DNA of 13,849 bases from Phycisphaerales bacterium UBA4658 (GCA_002405485.1 DHLW01000112.1:1-13849); one strand, 5' to 3'; counted from the stretch's first letter, positions 1 to 7,665 are shown. Program-made: numbers and translations. Notes: generated by a model not told the origin, from the letters alone.

Positions 1-361
1 CAGCCATGTCTCCGATCGGTACAGTCTTGAGCCGTCGGTGTGCGTCCGGGCTGATGCTCGCTTGGCAGGTCAGGAATAGTCCGACCAACTTGCGCACGTT
101 CTCGGCCCGCCCAGAGGCGTTGGCCCACGGCCGATCGGGCGGACCATTCACTTGTGAAGACGGCACAGCGTTCGGATTGGCGTCCGGTCATCTGCGTCGT
201 GCTGCGGGCTCCGAGCACTGCGCACCGACTGATCCGAGCCGCGGTTGATGGCACGGGGTGATGCCGCGAGGTGGTGGTGGCCATATGCGAACAAGGGGCC
301 AAAGGGCCCCTTGTTTCTTCTGGCGGTGGGTTGTCGGCGTACAGGGAGATCGGCGGCGTGT
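1..361. other. Left-edge stretch with no confident gene
   Basis: I cannot defend a gene here. One plus-strand frame is open from the left edge to a stop at 246-248, but its translation matches no family I know and its composition is unremarkable. It could be the tail of a plus-strand gene starting outside the window. The only support is position: its stop lies about 40 bases before the strong hairpin at 289-317, which has its better U-rich side on the plus strand. No tRNA, promoter or mobile-element signature was seen. Confidence 0.3.
289..317. terminator. Probable bidirectional intrinsic terminator
   Basis: An 11-bp perfect stem is formed by aacaaggggcc (290-300) and ggccccttgtt (305-315), with the four-base loop aaag. 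On the plus strand the stem runs into ttgtttcttct, a fair U-rich tail. On the minus strand the tail is poorer (ttgttcg). The hairpin lies 46 bases after the desaturase stop, so it can end that minus-strand transcript. It may also stop plus-strand transcription entering from the left edge. The structure is seen directly; termination is inferred. Confidence 0.6.
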
Positions 362-1366
<1,005 letters not shown>

Positions 1367-1668
1367 GGGCGTGGCTGGAGGAACGATCGTCGAAAATCCG
1401 GCGTCTCGGCCGGCGGGAAGCGTCGCGTCAGATGTGGGCACGGTCGTCCTTGGAACTTGGAACCTGGGGATCAAATCGCACGAGAGCACACGAACCGGGG
1501 GACTGATCGGAATGAACTCGCCCGGTGATGCACTTTCCCTGAACGCCCTGTGGCGCTGGAGGCGAGGATCCTGAGCGAATGCGTATGATACGGACCGGTC
1601 TGTCCTGCGTGCGTGAGACTGGGCGGAATCACCGGAAACGGTACACTTGGCGGTGTTTTGTCCGGGTC
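1367..1668. other. Intergenic region between desaturase and tRNA-Ile2
   Basis: About 300 bases without a credible gene. It should contain the divergent promoters for the desaturase (minus) and the tRNA (plus). The only candidate I would name is TACACT at 1642-1647, a reasonable -10 hexamer about 21 bases before the mature tRNA 5' end, but no convincing -35 box lies 16-18 bases upstream of it. Confidence 0.35.
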
Positions 1669-1741
1669 GGCCCCGTAGCTCAGCGGTAAGAGCGAGGGAC
1701 TCATAATCTCTTGGTCCCCGGTTCGAATCCGGGCGGGGCCA
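1669..1741 (+). tRNA. tRNA-Ile (CAT anticodon, lysidine type)
   Basis: A 73-base cloverleaf with a 7-bp acceptor stem (GGCCCCG/CGGGGCC), discriminator A, and T-arm CCCGG-TTCGAAT-CCGGG. The anticodon loop is CTCATAA, giving CAT at 34-36. CAT occurs in initiator Met, elongator Met and Ile2. An initiator is unlikely because position 1-72 is a normal G-C pair. C4-G69 and C5-G68 in the acceptor stem, which are known TilS recognition elements, and the variable region TTGGTC resemble E. coli tRNA-Ile2, not elongator Met. I therefore infer an AUA-decoding tRNA whose C34 is converted to lysidine. The 3' CCA is not encoded (ttg follows). Confidence 0.9.
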
Positions 1742-1845
1742 TTGGCCGTGCACACTGCGGAGGCCTGTGGTGCGTGCGAGGGGCGGCGGGGCGGAGGCCT
1801 ATGTGGGCCCGGATTCGGGAGGGCCCTGGTCTTGGCCCGGGTGGA

Positions 1846-2952
1846 TCAACTGGTGGCTCGGCGGGTTCGGGCACCTGCACGCAAGATCGCGAAGATGACC
1901 ACGGCCGCCGCGCCGGGCGCGGGGATCGGCCGGGACCACACGAGGGCCTCGTTGCGGTTGGTCGCGTTGTTGAAACCAAAGCCGGAGACGGTGAGCGTCA
2001 CACCGTCGGTCGCGATCGCGACGGCGACGGTGTCGCCCCAGGAGCCGGCGAGCGCGAGCGAGAGATCTTCCCAGGACTCTGACGATCCGGCCCAGAGACT
2101 GGCTCGCGCAACCCCGTTGACAGACGCGCTGCCGACCTGTAGCCCGTCGATCATGCCGGCGACAAACGAGCTGGACGCGACGGCTGGGTTGAGCGTTGTC
2201 AGCGCGCCAGGGGAACCCGACCACACCGCAGCGTACTGGACGCCCACCGATGGAGACCAGTAGCCCCCCTGCTGAGTCGCTGTGGCAGCGGCGGCGAGGG
2301 AATTGATCGCGCCGGCGGGCGGGTGCAGATCAACCCATGAGGACGCCGATCCGGACCAGAATCCCGCCCGATCGGCGCCGGCGAACCGGGCAACGCCGAC
2401 CTGAGTGTTTGAGCTCATCGCAAAGACGCGCGAAGAGGCTGCGCCAGCGGGATTGAGATCAACCCAGGATGCCGCGGTACCGGACCAGAGACTGGCCCTG
2501 GTCTGCCCGCCGACGACAGCGCTTCCGCCCTGATGAGTGGCGGTCATCGCGGCGACGACGGAGGCGCTGGCCGAGGGTGGATGCAGGTCGACCGCCGAAC
2601 TTGAAGTTCCCGACCAACGCACGGCCCGCTGCACGCCGCCAATAACGGCGAGGCCGGCCTGCTGTCCATCGTGGATGGCATTGATGCGCGACCGAGCAGC
2701 ATCGGCGGGATTCAGATTCTGAAACGATGCCGAGGTGAAGGACCAGAGTGCCGCATTCTCAACACCAGCAAAGGTCGCGAATCCGGCCTGCATCCCGGGA
2801 GTGCTCGCGAACACGCCGGATGCCCGTGCGTTCGACGGATGGAGATTGGCAACCGTCCAACCGCCTTGAGCGAGCGCTGAGGTGGACGCGCCGGCGACCC
2901 CGACCAGGATCGCCAGCGCCTGCACGCAGCATCGACTGGTTCGAGTTCGCAT
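1846..2952 (-). CDS. Secreted seven-repeat (HAF-like) protein with PEP-CTERM-like anchor
   Basis: A 368-residue exported protein of unknown function. Residues 1-29 form a signal peptide (RTSR, hydrophobic core, cleavage near ALA-QGG). Residues 36-340 are seven consecutive units of 43-45 residues (36-78, 79-121, 122-164, 165-207, 208-252, 253-295, 296-340). Each starts like DLNP/DLHP and, except in diverged unit 7, carries a central Q-x-G and a late RASLWSG-type motif. Seven short beta-rich units suggest a seven-bladed beta-propeller, related in pattern to HAF repeats. The C-terminus has IPAPG at 343-347, a hydrophobic stretch and RTRR, a PEP-CTERM-like sorting tail with PAP for PEP. The ATG at 2952 is supported by AGGTGA four bases upstream and by the signal peptide that follows. 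No enzymatic motif is visible; a binding or surface role is only a guess. Confidence 0.85.
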   Translation of the reverse strand: MRTRTSRCCVQALAILVGVAGASTSALAQGGWTVANLHPSNARASGVFASTPGMQAGFATFAGVENAALWSFTSASFQNLNPADAARSRINAIHDGQQAGLAVIGGVQRAVRWSGTSSSAVDLHPPSASASVVAAMTATHQGGSAVVGGQTRASLWSGTAASWVDLNPAGAASSRVFAMSSNTQVGVARFAGADRAGFWSGSASSWVDLHPPAGAINSLAAAATATQQGGYWSPSVGVQYAAVWSGSPGALTTLNPAVASSSFVAGMIDGLQVGSASVNGVARASLWAGSSESWEDLSLALAGSWGDTVAVAIATDGVTLTVSGFGFNNATNRNEALVWSRPIPAPGAAAVVIFAILRAGARTRRATS

Positions 2953-3269
2953 GGCGTCACCTGTGCACGAGAACTGGGTCAACCATGACGGACACACACA
3001 CATGGGATCTCTGATCGAAGTGGCGGCACAGGCGTACCGCATCTGCGGAAGATCTGAGATCAGGAACACAGGCGGGAGGCCAGTATCACCAGAGGACACT
3101 GTTCAGAGGACCCACACATCAGTGTGTCGCGCGAGTCGCGTCAATGCAAGGGTGAACACCGAGATTTACGATCGGGCCTGGTGAATGTTGTTCAAAGCTG
3201 GCACAGAGACTTCCGATGATGGGCACAGTCCATGCGACGGGTTGCGTCGGGTGGGTCGTGCCGCGGGGG
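2953..3269. other. Intergenic region between yajQ and the seven-repeat protein
   Basis: About 317 bases with no credible gene on either strand. It must contain the promoter of the minus-strand secreted-protein gene, but I could not identify a convincing -35/-10 pair. Visible items are a short CA repeat at about 2991-3002 and a minor hairpin acaca-tcag-tgtgt (3114-3127). No U-tailed terminator follows yajQ. Confidence 0.4.
2957..2962 (-). promoter_or_regulatory. Shine-Dalgarno fixing the start of the seven-repeat protein
   Basis: AGGTGA on the minus strand, four bases before the ATG at 2952. It favours this start, which begins a clean signal peptide, over an ATG 49 codons further upstream in the same frame. 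Confidence 0.7.
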
Positions 3270-3761
3270 TCAGCTCTTGGGGTTCACAAACTGCAGCACC
3301 TGCGGGAGGTCGGCCTTCTGCAGCATGGCCATGCAGGTCCGGATGTCGTCGATCTGCTTGGCCGTCAGCCGAACCTCGTCGCCCTGGATGCTGGCCTGAA
3401 CCTTGAGTCCGGACTCCTTGACGAGCTTGGTGATCTGCTTGCAGACGTCGGTTTCCAGGCCGTCCTTGAGCTTGACGGTCCGTTTGGATGAACCGCCAAG
3501 CCCGGGCTCGGGATCTCCCCAATCGAACTGCTTGACGCTGAAACCCCGCTTGATGGCGGCGGCGACGAACATCTCCTTGACGGCGTTGATCTTGCCGTCG
3601 TCGGCGGCGGAGATCTTGAGGGTCTTTTCCTTCTTGTCGATGGTGAACTCGACCGGCGAGTTGCGGAAATCGAAGCGCGTCGCAATCGCCTTCTTGGTGT
3701 TGTTGATCGCGTTGTCGAGCTCGGCGTAGTTGATCTTGCTGGCGGCGTCGATGCTGGGCAT
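3270..3761 (-). CDS. yajQ: YajQ-family nucleotide / cyclic di-GMP-binding protein
   Basis: A small cytoplasmic protein of the YajQ (UPF0234) family. Members have two ferredoxin-like domains and bind nucleotides; a Xanthomonas homologue binds cyclic di-GMP and acts with a transcription factor. At 163 residues it is the normal family length. Family hallmarks are the MPS start, the DNAINNTKKAIATRFDFR block (16-33), KVQASIQGDEVRLT (120-133) and the terminal LPQVLQFVN (152-160). The ATG at 3761 is chosen because homologues begin MPSFD; the open frame upstream does not look like protein. No Shine-Dalgarno is apparent. The gene is divergent from the secreted-protein gene at 3877, with 115 bases between them. 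Whether it senses c-di-GMP here is not shown by the sequence. Confidence 0.93.
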   Translation of the reverse strand: MPSIDAASKINYAELDNAINNTKKAIATRFDFRNSPVEFTIDKKEKTLKISAADDGKINAVKEMFVAAAIKRGFSVKQFDWGDPEPGLGGSSKRTVKLKDGLETDVCKQITKLVKESGLKVQASIQGDEVRLTAKQIDDIRTCMAMLQKADLPQVLQFVNPKS

Positions 3762-3876
3762 GCGCCAAGGGTATCGGCGTCGGCTGCCGCGAGCGGCGCG
3801 AAGCGGATTTCTGGCACCCGCATGGACCAGTGATAAAGTGAACGCTCGAGGAGCGAGGGCTTCGAAAGGCCCCGGC

Positions 3877-4779
3877 ATGCCCCCACATCGCCAGTGTGCT
3901 CGAACTCGGCCGTGCAGTCCGGCATCGGCACGCCGCAGCGCGGCGGCCGTCGGGCTCGTGCTTGTCGCGGCGTGGAACACGGCACACGCGCAGCCGATCG
4001 TGCTGCCGCTGGACAATCCGGGCTTTGAGCAGGTCAATGTCGCGCTTCGTCCGGGCGAACAGACGAACGGCGCGGGCGGGGTCGCTCTGGGCAGCGGTCT
4101 TGCCGAGACGCCTGTAGGGACCATCTGGCGGACCCCTTTTGTCCAAGGCGCCAACACCGCGCAATCCGGCGTGCTCGTGCGGGGTTGGCGGACAAGTCCG
4201 GGCGGGACCGGGAGTCTGGCCGGCGTGCTGAATCCGGATGTCGCCTTCGCCGGCCCTGGAGGATCGCAGGCGTGGATGACCGGGTACTCGGGGAATCACG
4301 TCGCGACCGCACAGGCGGCGATCATGCAGCAGACCTTGAACGTCCGGCTGCAGCCCGCGACGACGTACTCGGTGAGCTTCCTCGCCGGGATCGGCATCAA
4401 CGGCTCGTCGTATGCGCCGACCGTGCAGCTCTTTGCGTCGCAGGATCTGGATACGTTCGCGCGGCAAGGCGAACCCGGCGTGGTCCTGCTGGCGCAGGCG
4501 CCTCGCGTGCAGATCGATCAGCCGCAGTTCGGGGTGATGCGGCCGTATGGGTTCACGTACACCACTCCGAACGCGTTGCCGCCGGAGCTGGAGTCCAAGT
4601 TCCTGACGATCTCGTTTCTCGGGAGCGATGGATTTCCGCGCGTGAACTACGACGACTTTCAGATCACCGCTGTTCCAGCCCCGAGCTCGGTGGTGGCGCT
4701 GGCAGCGTGCTGGTGGGCGAGCCGTCGGCGGCGCGAGGAAGCAGGTCGGGACCCGAAAGGGCCTGGCCGCAGGCGTTGA
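3877..4779 (+). CDS. Secreted protein with PEP-CTERM-like sorting tail
   Basis: The only confident plus-strand protein gene here: 300 residues, function unknown. A long basic N-region precedes a hydrophobic segment (about 21-33) and a likely cleavage site AHA-QP near 38. The mature part starts with LDNPGFE (45-51), a common opening of planctomycete and cyanobacterial exported jelly-roll-like proteins. It contains QPATTYSVSFLAG (159-171) and NYDDFQI (257-263), a layout seen in PEP-CTERM proteins of carbohydrate-binding-like fold. VPAPS at 266-270, then a hydrophobic stretch and RRRR, form a PEP-CTERM-like tail with PAP for PEP, followed by 14 extra basic residues. The ATG at 3877 has AAAGG about nine bases upstream; GTG starts inside would shorten the N-region. 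It converges on the dockerin-type gene, 45 bases away. No catalytic residues recognised. Confidence 0.8.
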   Translation: MPPHRQCARTRPCSPASARRSAAAVGLVLVAAWNTAHAQPIVLPLDNPGFEQVNVALRPGEQTNGAGGVALGSGLAETPVGTIWRTPFVQGANTAQSGVLVRGWRTSPGGTGSLAGVLNPDVAFAGPGGSQAWMTGYSGNHVATAQAAIMQQTLNVRLQPATTYSVSFLAGIGINGSSYAPTVQLFASQDLDTFARQGEPGVVLLAQAPRVQIDQPQFGVMRPYGFTYTTPNALPPELESKFLTISFLGSDGFPRVNYDDFQITAVPAPSSVVALAACWWASRRRREEAGRDPKGPGRRR

Positions 4780-4824
4780 CTGCGCGAGGACCGGACACGA
4801 TCGTGCCAGATGCCCGCGATCTCC

Positions 4825-6018
4825 TCAGCACCGCGCGAACCAGCGGTTCAGAAACGCGAACAGATCCGCAGATGCGATCGAGCCGTCCAGATCGATGTCG
4901 GCGTCGGCGATGCCTGCGAACCAGTCATTGAGAAACCGGAAGAGATCGCTCACGTCGACGAGACCGTTCGCGTCAGCGTCGGCGGTGCATCGCGGCAACA
5001 GGACGAATCCGCGTCTCTGCTGATCGACGCTTCCATCGCCCACGATTTTGCCGCCCTCGGTGATGGCGAAGGCGTTATGGAGGATCCACCGATGTGGTCC
5101 GGCGGTCGTGCCATCGGGGAACTTGGTGACGGTGTTGAGATCGATGATGCGGCCGTTCTCGTGCAAGAAGGCCCGGCCGCCGCTCACGCCGACGATCTGA
5201 CCGGCGGCGTTGATGTCGAACGCCCGATGATCCCAGTGCGTTGGATCGAGCTTGGGCAGCACCATGAGCTGGCCGCTTGCGGACCAGAGGACGGCGGAGT
5301 AGGGACTGGATCCGACCGGCGAGGTGAACCCGACGGCGACGCCCGAATCGTTGACGGCGTACGCGCCTCCCCAGCCACCAAGACCGGGGAGCTCGACCGG
5401 TTGATCGTTCACCCATCGCGTGGGCACGGGCAGGCCGATGGCGGGCTCACTCTCGCCGACGATGTGGCCGGTGTTGCTGATGCCCCGGGCGATGCCCTGG
5501 AGCCCGCCGAGGGTTGGAAGCGGAATGTGGCTTCCGTTGCGGACGACGAAGGGGCGCCAGCCGGAGATGAGCGGACCGCTGAACTGCCCGACCACCGTGC
5601 CGAGGTCGTTGATGCGGACGGCTTCGCCCCAGAGTGTGGCCATCGAGGGCACAACGCCGACGCCATTGACCGTGCCGAGAAACGCGGCGATGCCGAGCTC
5701 GTCGCTGAGCCCGACGAGTTGCCCGTGAGCGTTCACGCCATTGCCACTTGTCGCGGAGAAGCCGCTGCCGGTGACGAAGCGTGGCTGGGGCGCGGCAAGC
5801 GGTGCCGCCGAGCCGAGCTGCCAGGTGGTTGCGACCTCGTAGAACTCGCCGGGGCGTGTGGAGATGCCGATGACGAGCCCAGAATCGTTCATGTCCAGAC
5901 CCGCCGAGGATGTCCCGCCGAGGGGCGGCAGCTCGACGAGCAGATACCTGGGCAGATCGGCGAGCGCCGAGGCGGAGAGGGCGGCGACGGTGATCGCGTG
6001 GCAGACGAGCGTTCGCAT
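4825..6018 (-). CDS. Secreted HAF-repeat protein with GC-type dockerin-like C-terminus
   Basis: A 397-residue exported protein. Residues 1-20 are a signal peptide (cleavage near ALA-DL). The body carries seven HAF-type motifs of the pattern A-x-x-I/V-N-x-x-G-x-x-V-G, with the central G at 47, 99, 140, 184, 226, 273 and 323, spaced 41-52 residues, some preceded by LP-x-LGG. This again suggests a seven-bladed propeller. Residues 344-397 hold two EF-hand-like loops: D347-x-D349-x-N351-G with D355 and D358, and D374-x-D376-x-D378-G with S383 and D385. Each is followed by an LFxFLNxWF helix. This is the layout of the GC-type dockerin-like domain of Phycisphaerae; here it ends ARC instead of the usual GC. 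A surface or complex-associated binding role is inferred; no enzyme motif is seen. No strong Shine-Dalgarno precedes the ATG, but the signal peptide supports the start. Confidence 0.88.
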   Translation of the reverse strand: MRTLVCHAITVAALSASALADLPRYLLVELPPLGGTSSAGLDMNDSGLVIGISTRPGEFYEVATTWQLGSAAPLAAPQPRFVTGSGFSATSGNGVNAHGQLVGLSDELGIAAFLGTVNGVGVVPSMATLWGEAVRINDLGTVVGQFSGPLISGWRPFVVRNGSHIPLPTLGGLQGIARGISNTGHIVGESEPAIGLPVPTRWVNDQPVELPGLGGWGGAYAVNDSGVAVGFTSPVGSSPYSAVLWSASGQLMVLPKLDPTHWDHRAFDINAAGQIVGVSGGRAFLHENGRIIDLNTVTKFPDGTTAGPHRWILHNAFAITEGGKIVGDGSVDQQRRGFVLLPRCTADADANGLVDVSDLFRFLNDWFAGIADADIDLDGSIASADLFAFLNRWFARC

Positions 6019-6066
6019 GACGTACCCATGTCACCAGAGACGGCGGAGTTTGCACGCAGCATGAGC

Positions 6067-6099
6067 AAAAACAGACCGCCCCGCGGCGGCGCGGGGCGG
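6067..6099 (-). terminator. Intrinsic terminator of the ribosomal-protein cluster
   Basis: A perfect 10-bp GC stem (6076-6085 with 6090-6099, loop gcgg) is followed on the minus strand, after four bases, by a run of five U (6067-6071 read in reverse). It lies about 70 bases after the rplI stop and 50 bases before the dockerin-type gene, so it separates the cluster from the next minus-strand gene. Confidence 0.85.
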
Positions 6100-6168
6100 C
6101 TGAGTGGCATGCGGTCTTTGCGTGGGCCCGATGTCGGTCAATCAAGCCCTGAACGCAAGGCGAGAGAC

Positions 6169-6897
6169 TCAGGCCTTCTTCTCGGCCTTGGCGTCCTTCT
6201 TGATGTCGGCGCGGGGCTTCTTGGTGGCCTTCTTCGGGGCCTCTTCCTCTTCGGCAGCGGGGGACGCGGGCTGCTCAGCGGCCTTCTCGGGCTTGTCGGC
6301 CTTCTTGGCCTTCTTCTCGCCCTTGGCCTCGGCGCCCTCGGCGGCGTCGGCGGGCTGGTCACCCTTCTTGCCGGGCCGCTTCTCGATCAGGTTGCCCTCG
6401 TTGTCGAAGTCCAGATCGGGCTTCTCATCCTTCGCCAGAACACGATCGGGCTTGATGTTCAGCTTGATCCAGGTCTCCAGCTCGGTCTCGTACTTGACGT
6501 GCACGTCGTACGTGTCGACGCGCTTGATCGAGCCCGAGAGACGCACGTCCCGCGGACGCACGGCGTACCCGGCCTGGGTCAGGGCCGAGGCGATCTCCTG
6601 CTGCGTCACCGAGGCGTACAGAATGCCCTGATCGTTGCAGGCGCGGACGATTTCCAGCGTGTAGCCGGTGAGACGCGTGATCGTGTCCGCACGCATCTGG
6701 CGCTGCTGCTCGAGCTGCTTCTGGGCCTCGGCCCGCTTGGCCTGCAGCGACTTGATGAGCTCCTCGGAGGGCTGGGTCGCGACGGCGCGGGGGAGCAGAT
6801 AGTTGCGGGCGTACCCGGTGCGAACCTTGACGACGTCCCCGACGATGCCGAGGTTCTCAACGGACTCAACAAGCAGAAGTTCGACGGTCTTGGGCAT
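6169..6897 (-). CDS. rplI: 50S ribosomal protein L9 with long lysine/alanine tail
   Basis: Binds 23S rRNA near the L1 stalk and reaches across neighbouring ribosomes, helping to maintain reading frame. Residues 1-40 are the N-terminal rRNA-binding domain with the L9 signature (G17-x2-G20, V25-x2-GY, NYLLPRAVAT). Residues 41-75 form the connecting helix and 76-150 the C-terminal domain. The protein has 242 residues, whereas typical L9 is about 150. The extra 90 are Lys, Ala, Glu and Pro-rich (blocks such as KGEKKAKKADKPEKAAEQP), presumably disordered and somewhat histone-H1-like. AAAGGA seven bases before the ATG supports the start. It is the last gene before the terminator. rpsR, which usually sits between ssb and rplI, is missing. 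Confidence 0.96.
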   Translation of the reverse strand: MPKTVELLLVESVENLGIVGDVVKVRTGYARNYLLPRAVATQPSEELIKSLQAKRAEAQKQLEQQRQMRADTITRLTGYTLEIVRACNDQGILYASVTQQEIASALTQAGYAVRPRDVRLSGSIKRVDTYDVHVKYETELETWIKLNIKPDRVLAKDEKPDLDFDNEGNLIEKRPGKKGDQPADAAEGAEAKGEKKAKKADKPEKAAEQPASPAAEEEEAPKKATKKPRADIKKDAKAEKKA

Positions 6898-6945
6898 GAT
6901 GCTGTCCTTTCGCCCGCGACAGACGCGCGAGTCGGAAGTTCAGGA

Positions 6946-6988
6946 GTGTCCGCCGAATCCGGGCACGACGCCCGGCAACCCTGGACAC
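6946..6988 (-). promoter_or_regulatory. Symmetric stem-loop in the ssb-rplI gap
   Basis: A 43-base element has an outer 6-bp stem gtgtcc/ggacac (6946-6951 with 6983-6988), a 7-by-7 internal loop, and an inner 6-bp stem ccgggc/gcccgg (6959-6964 with 6970-6975) closed by acgac. It would lie in the mRNA 48 bases upstream of the rplI start. There is no U-tail, so it is not an ordinary terminator. It could be an rplI leader element or a processing site. The folding is seen by complementarity; the function is inferred. Confidence 0.4.
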
Positions 6989-7034
6989 CCCAGCACGGGT
7001 TTCACGATGGGCCAAGATGATAGGCGTTCGAGAT

Positions 7035-7535
7035 TTAGAAGGGAATGTCGTCCTTCTCGATCTCGGCGTGGTCCTGCTGCGGAGCACGGGACGGTCCCCC
7101 GCCGCCGCTGCGGGCGGGCGCGGAGCGGGAATAACCCCCGCCGGCGGCCCCACCTCCACCCCCCCCACCACCACCGCCCCCCCCGCCTTCGCCACCGCCG
7201 GCCTTGGAGTCCACAAACTCGAAGGAGTCGATGACCACCTTGAGCTTGGAACGGTTCTCGCCGGACTGCTTGTCCTGCCACTGGTCGAGCTTGAGGCGGC
7301 CTTCGATGAACACGGGGCGGCCCTTGGAGAAGAACTTGGCCATGTTCTCGGCGGTCTTGCCGAAGGCGTCGCAGTCGACGAACGTGACCTCTTCCTTCAA
7401 CTCGCCGCTCTGATCGCGCCATTTGCGATTCACGGCCAGCCCGATGTTGGCCACGGCGTTTCCGGAGGGGAGATGACGCAACTCAATGTCTCGCGTGATG
7501 TTGCCCATCAACAGGACTTTGTTGTACGAGGCCAT
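7035..7535 (-). CDS. ssb: Single-stranded DNA-binding protein
   Basis: Coats single-stranded DNA during replication, recombination and repair and recruits partners through its C-terminal tip. Residues 1-110 are a classic bacterial OB-fold (NKVLLMGNITRD at 5-16, KWRDQSGE at 38-45, F52 and W86 at stacking positions, SKLKVVIDSFEF at 96-107). A Gly-rich linker (113-150) includes 13 consecutive glycines at 117-129. The protein ends in the conserved acidic tip DDIPF. Its 166 residues are typical. GGAGA seven bases before the ATG supports the start. The linker DNA contains two runs of eight C on the plus strand (7159-7166 and 7177-7184), potential slippage sites. It lies between rpsF and rplI, as in many bacteria. 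Confidence 0.97.
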   Translation of the reverse strand: MASYNKVLLMGNITRDIELRHLPSGNAVANIGLAVNRKWRDQSGELKEEVTFVDCDAFGKTAENMAKFFSKGRPVFIEGRLKLDQWQDKQSGENRSKLKVVIDSFEFVDSKAGGGEGGGGGGGGGGGGGAAGGGYSRSAPARSGGGGPSRAPQQDHAEIEKDDIPF

Positions 7536-7574
7536 GTGCGTCTCCGTTCAGGGTGCGTGTTTCGCAAGTGTAGT

Positions 7575-7665
7575 GGACCGGATCGGGGCGGTCCGGTCCG
7601 GGCGCACCCGGGGCTTGATCGGGCGCGACCCGGGCAGGAGGATCCGCGAGAAACCGCGGCGGATC
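7575..7665. repeat. Dense inverted and direct repeats in the rpsF-ssb gap
   Basis: The 128-base gap between rpsF and ssb holds a perfect 8-bp hairpin ggaccgga/tccggtcc (7575-7582 with 7592-7599, 9-base loop). It also holds two near-identical copies of cgggcgc(g)acccggg (7599-7612 and 7620-7634), 21 bases apart and each self-complementary at its ends. A 7-bp hairpin gatccgc/gcggatc (7641-7647 with 7659-7665) overlaps the rpsF stop. None has a U-tract. They may protect or process the mRNA, or attenuate read-through into ssb. Confidence 0.45.

Noticed and set aside
1367..1753. N-terminal extension of the desaturase frame beginning MHGQWPRPDSNRG
   Set aside because: It runs antisense through the tRNA-Ile2 gene; the PDSNRGPRDYES-type peptide is a well-known false protein from tRNA loci.
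1757..1800. 10-base direct repeat gcggaggcct (1757-1766 and 1791-1800) as an attachment site next to the tRNA
   Set aside because: It does not duplicate the tRNA 3' end and no integrase or mobile gene is nearby; likely chance in GC-rich sequence.
3810..3860. Possible sigma-54 promoter (TGGCAC) before the PEP-CTERM-like gene
   Set aside because: The -24-like TGGCAC is present but the -12 element and its spacing do not match (TGGAC instead of TTGCA).
3166..4467. 433-codon minus-strand frame overlapping yajQ and the PEP-CTERM-like gene
   Set aside because: It is Arg/Gln-rich with no recognisable motif, and crosses two well-supported genes in other frames.
4810..7020. 736-codon plus-strand frame, the longest in the window
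   Set aside because: It is antisense to the dockerin-type gene, the terminator and rplI. Its Leu/Gly-rich stretches mirror the Lys/Ala tail of L9.
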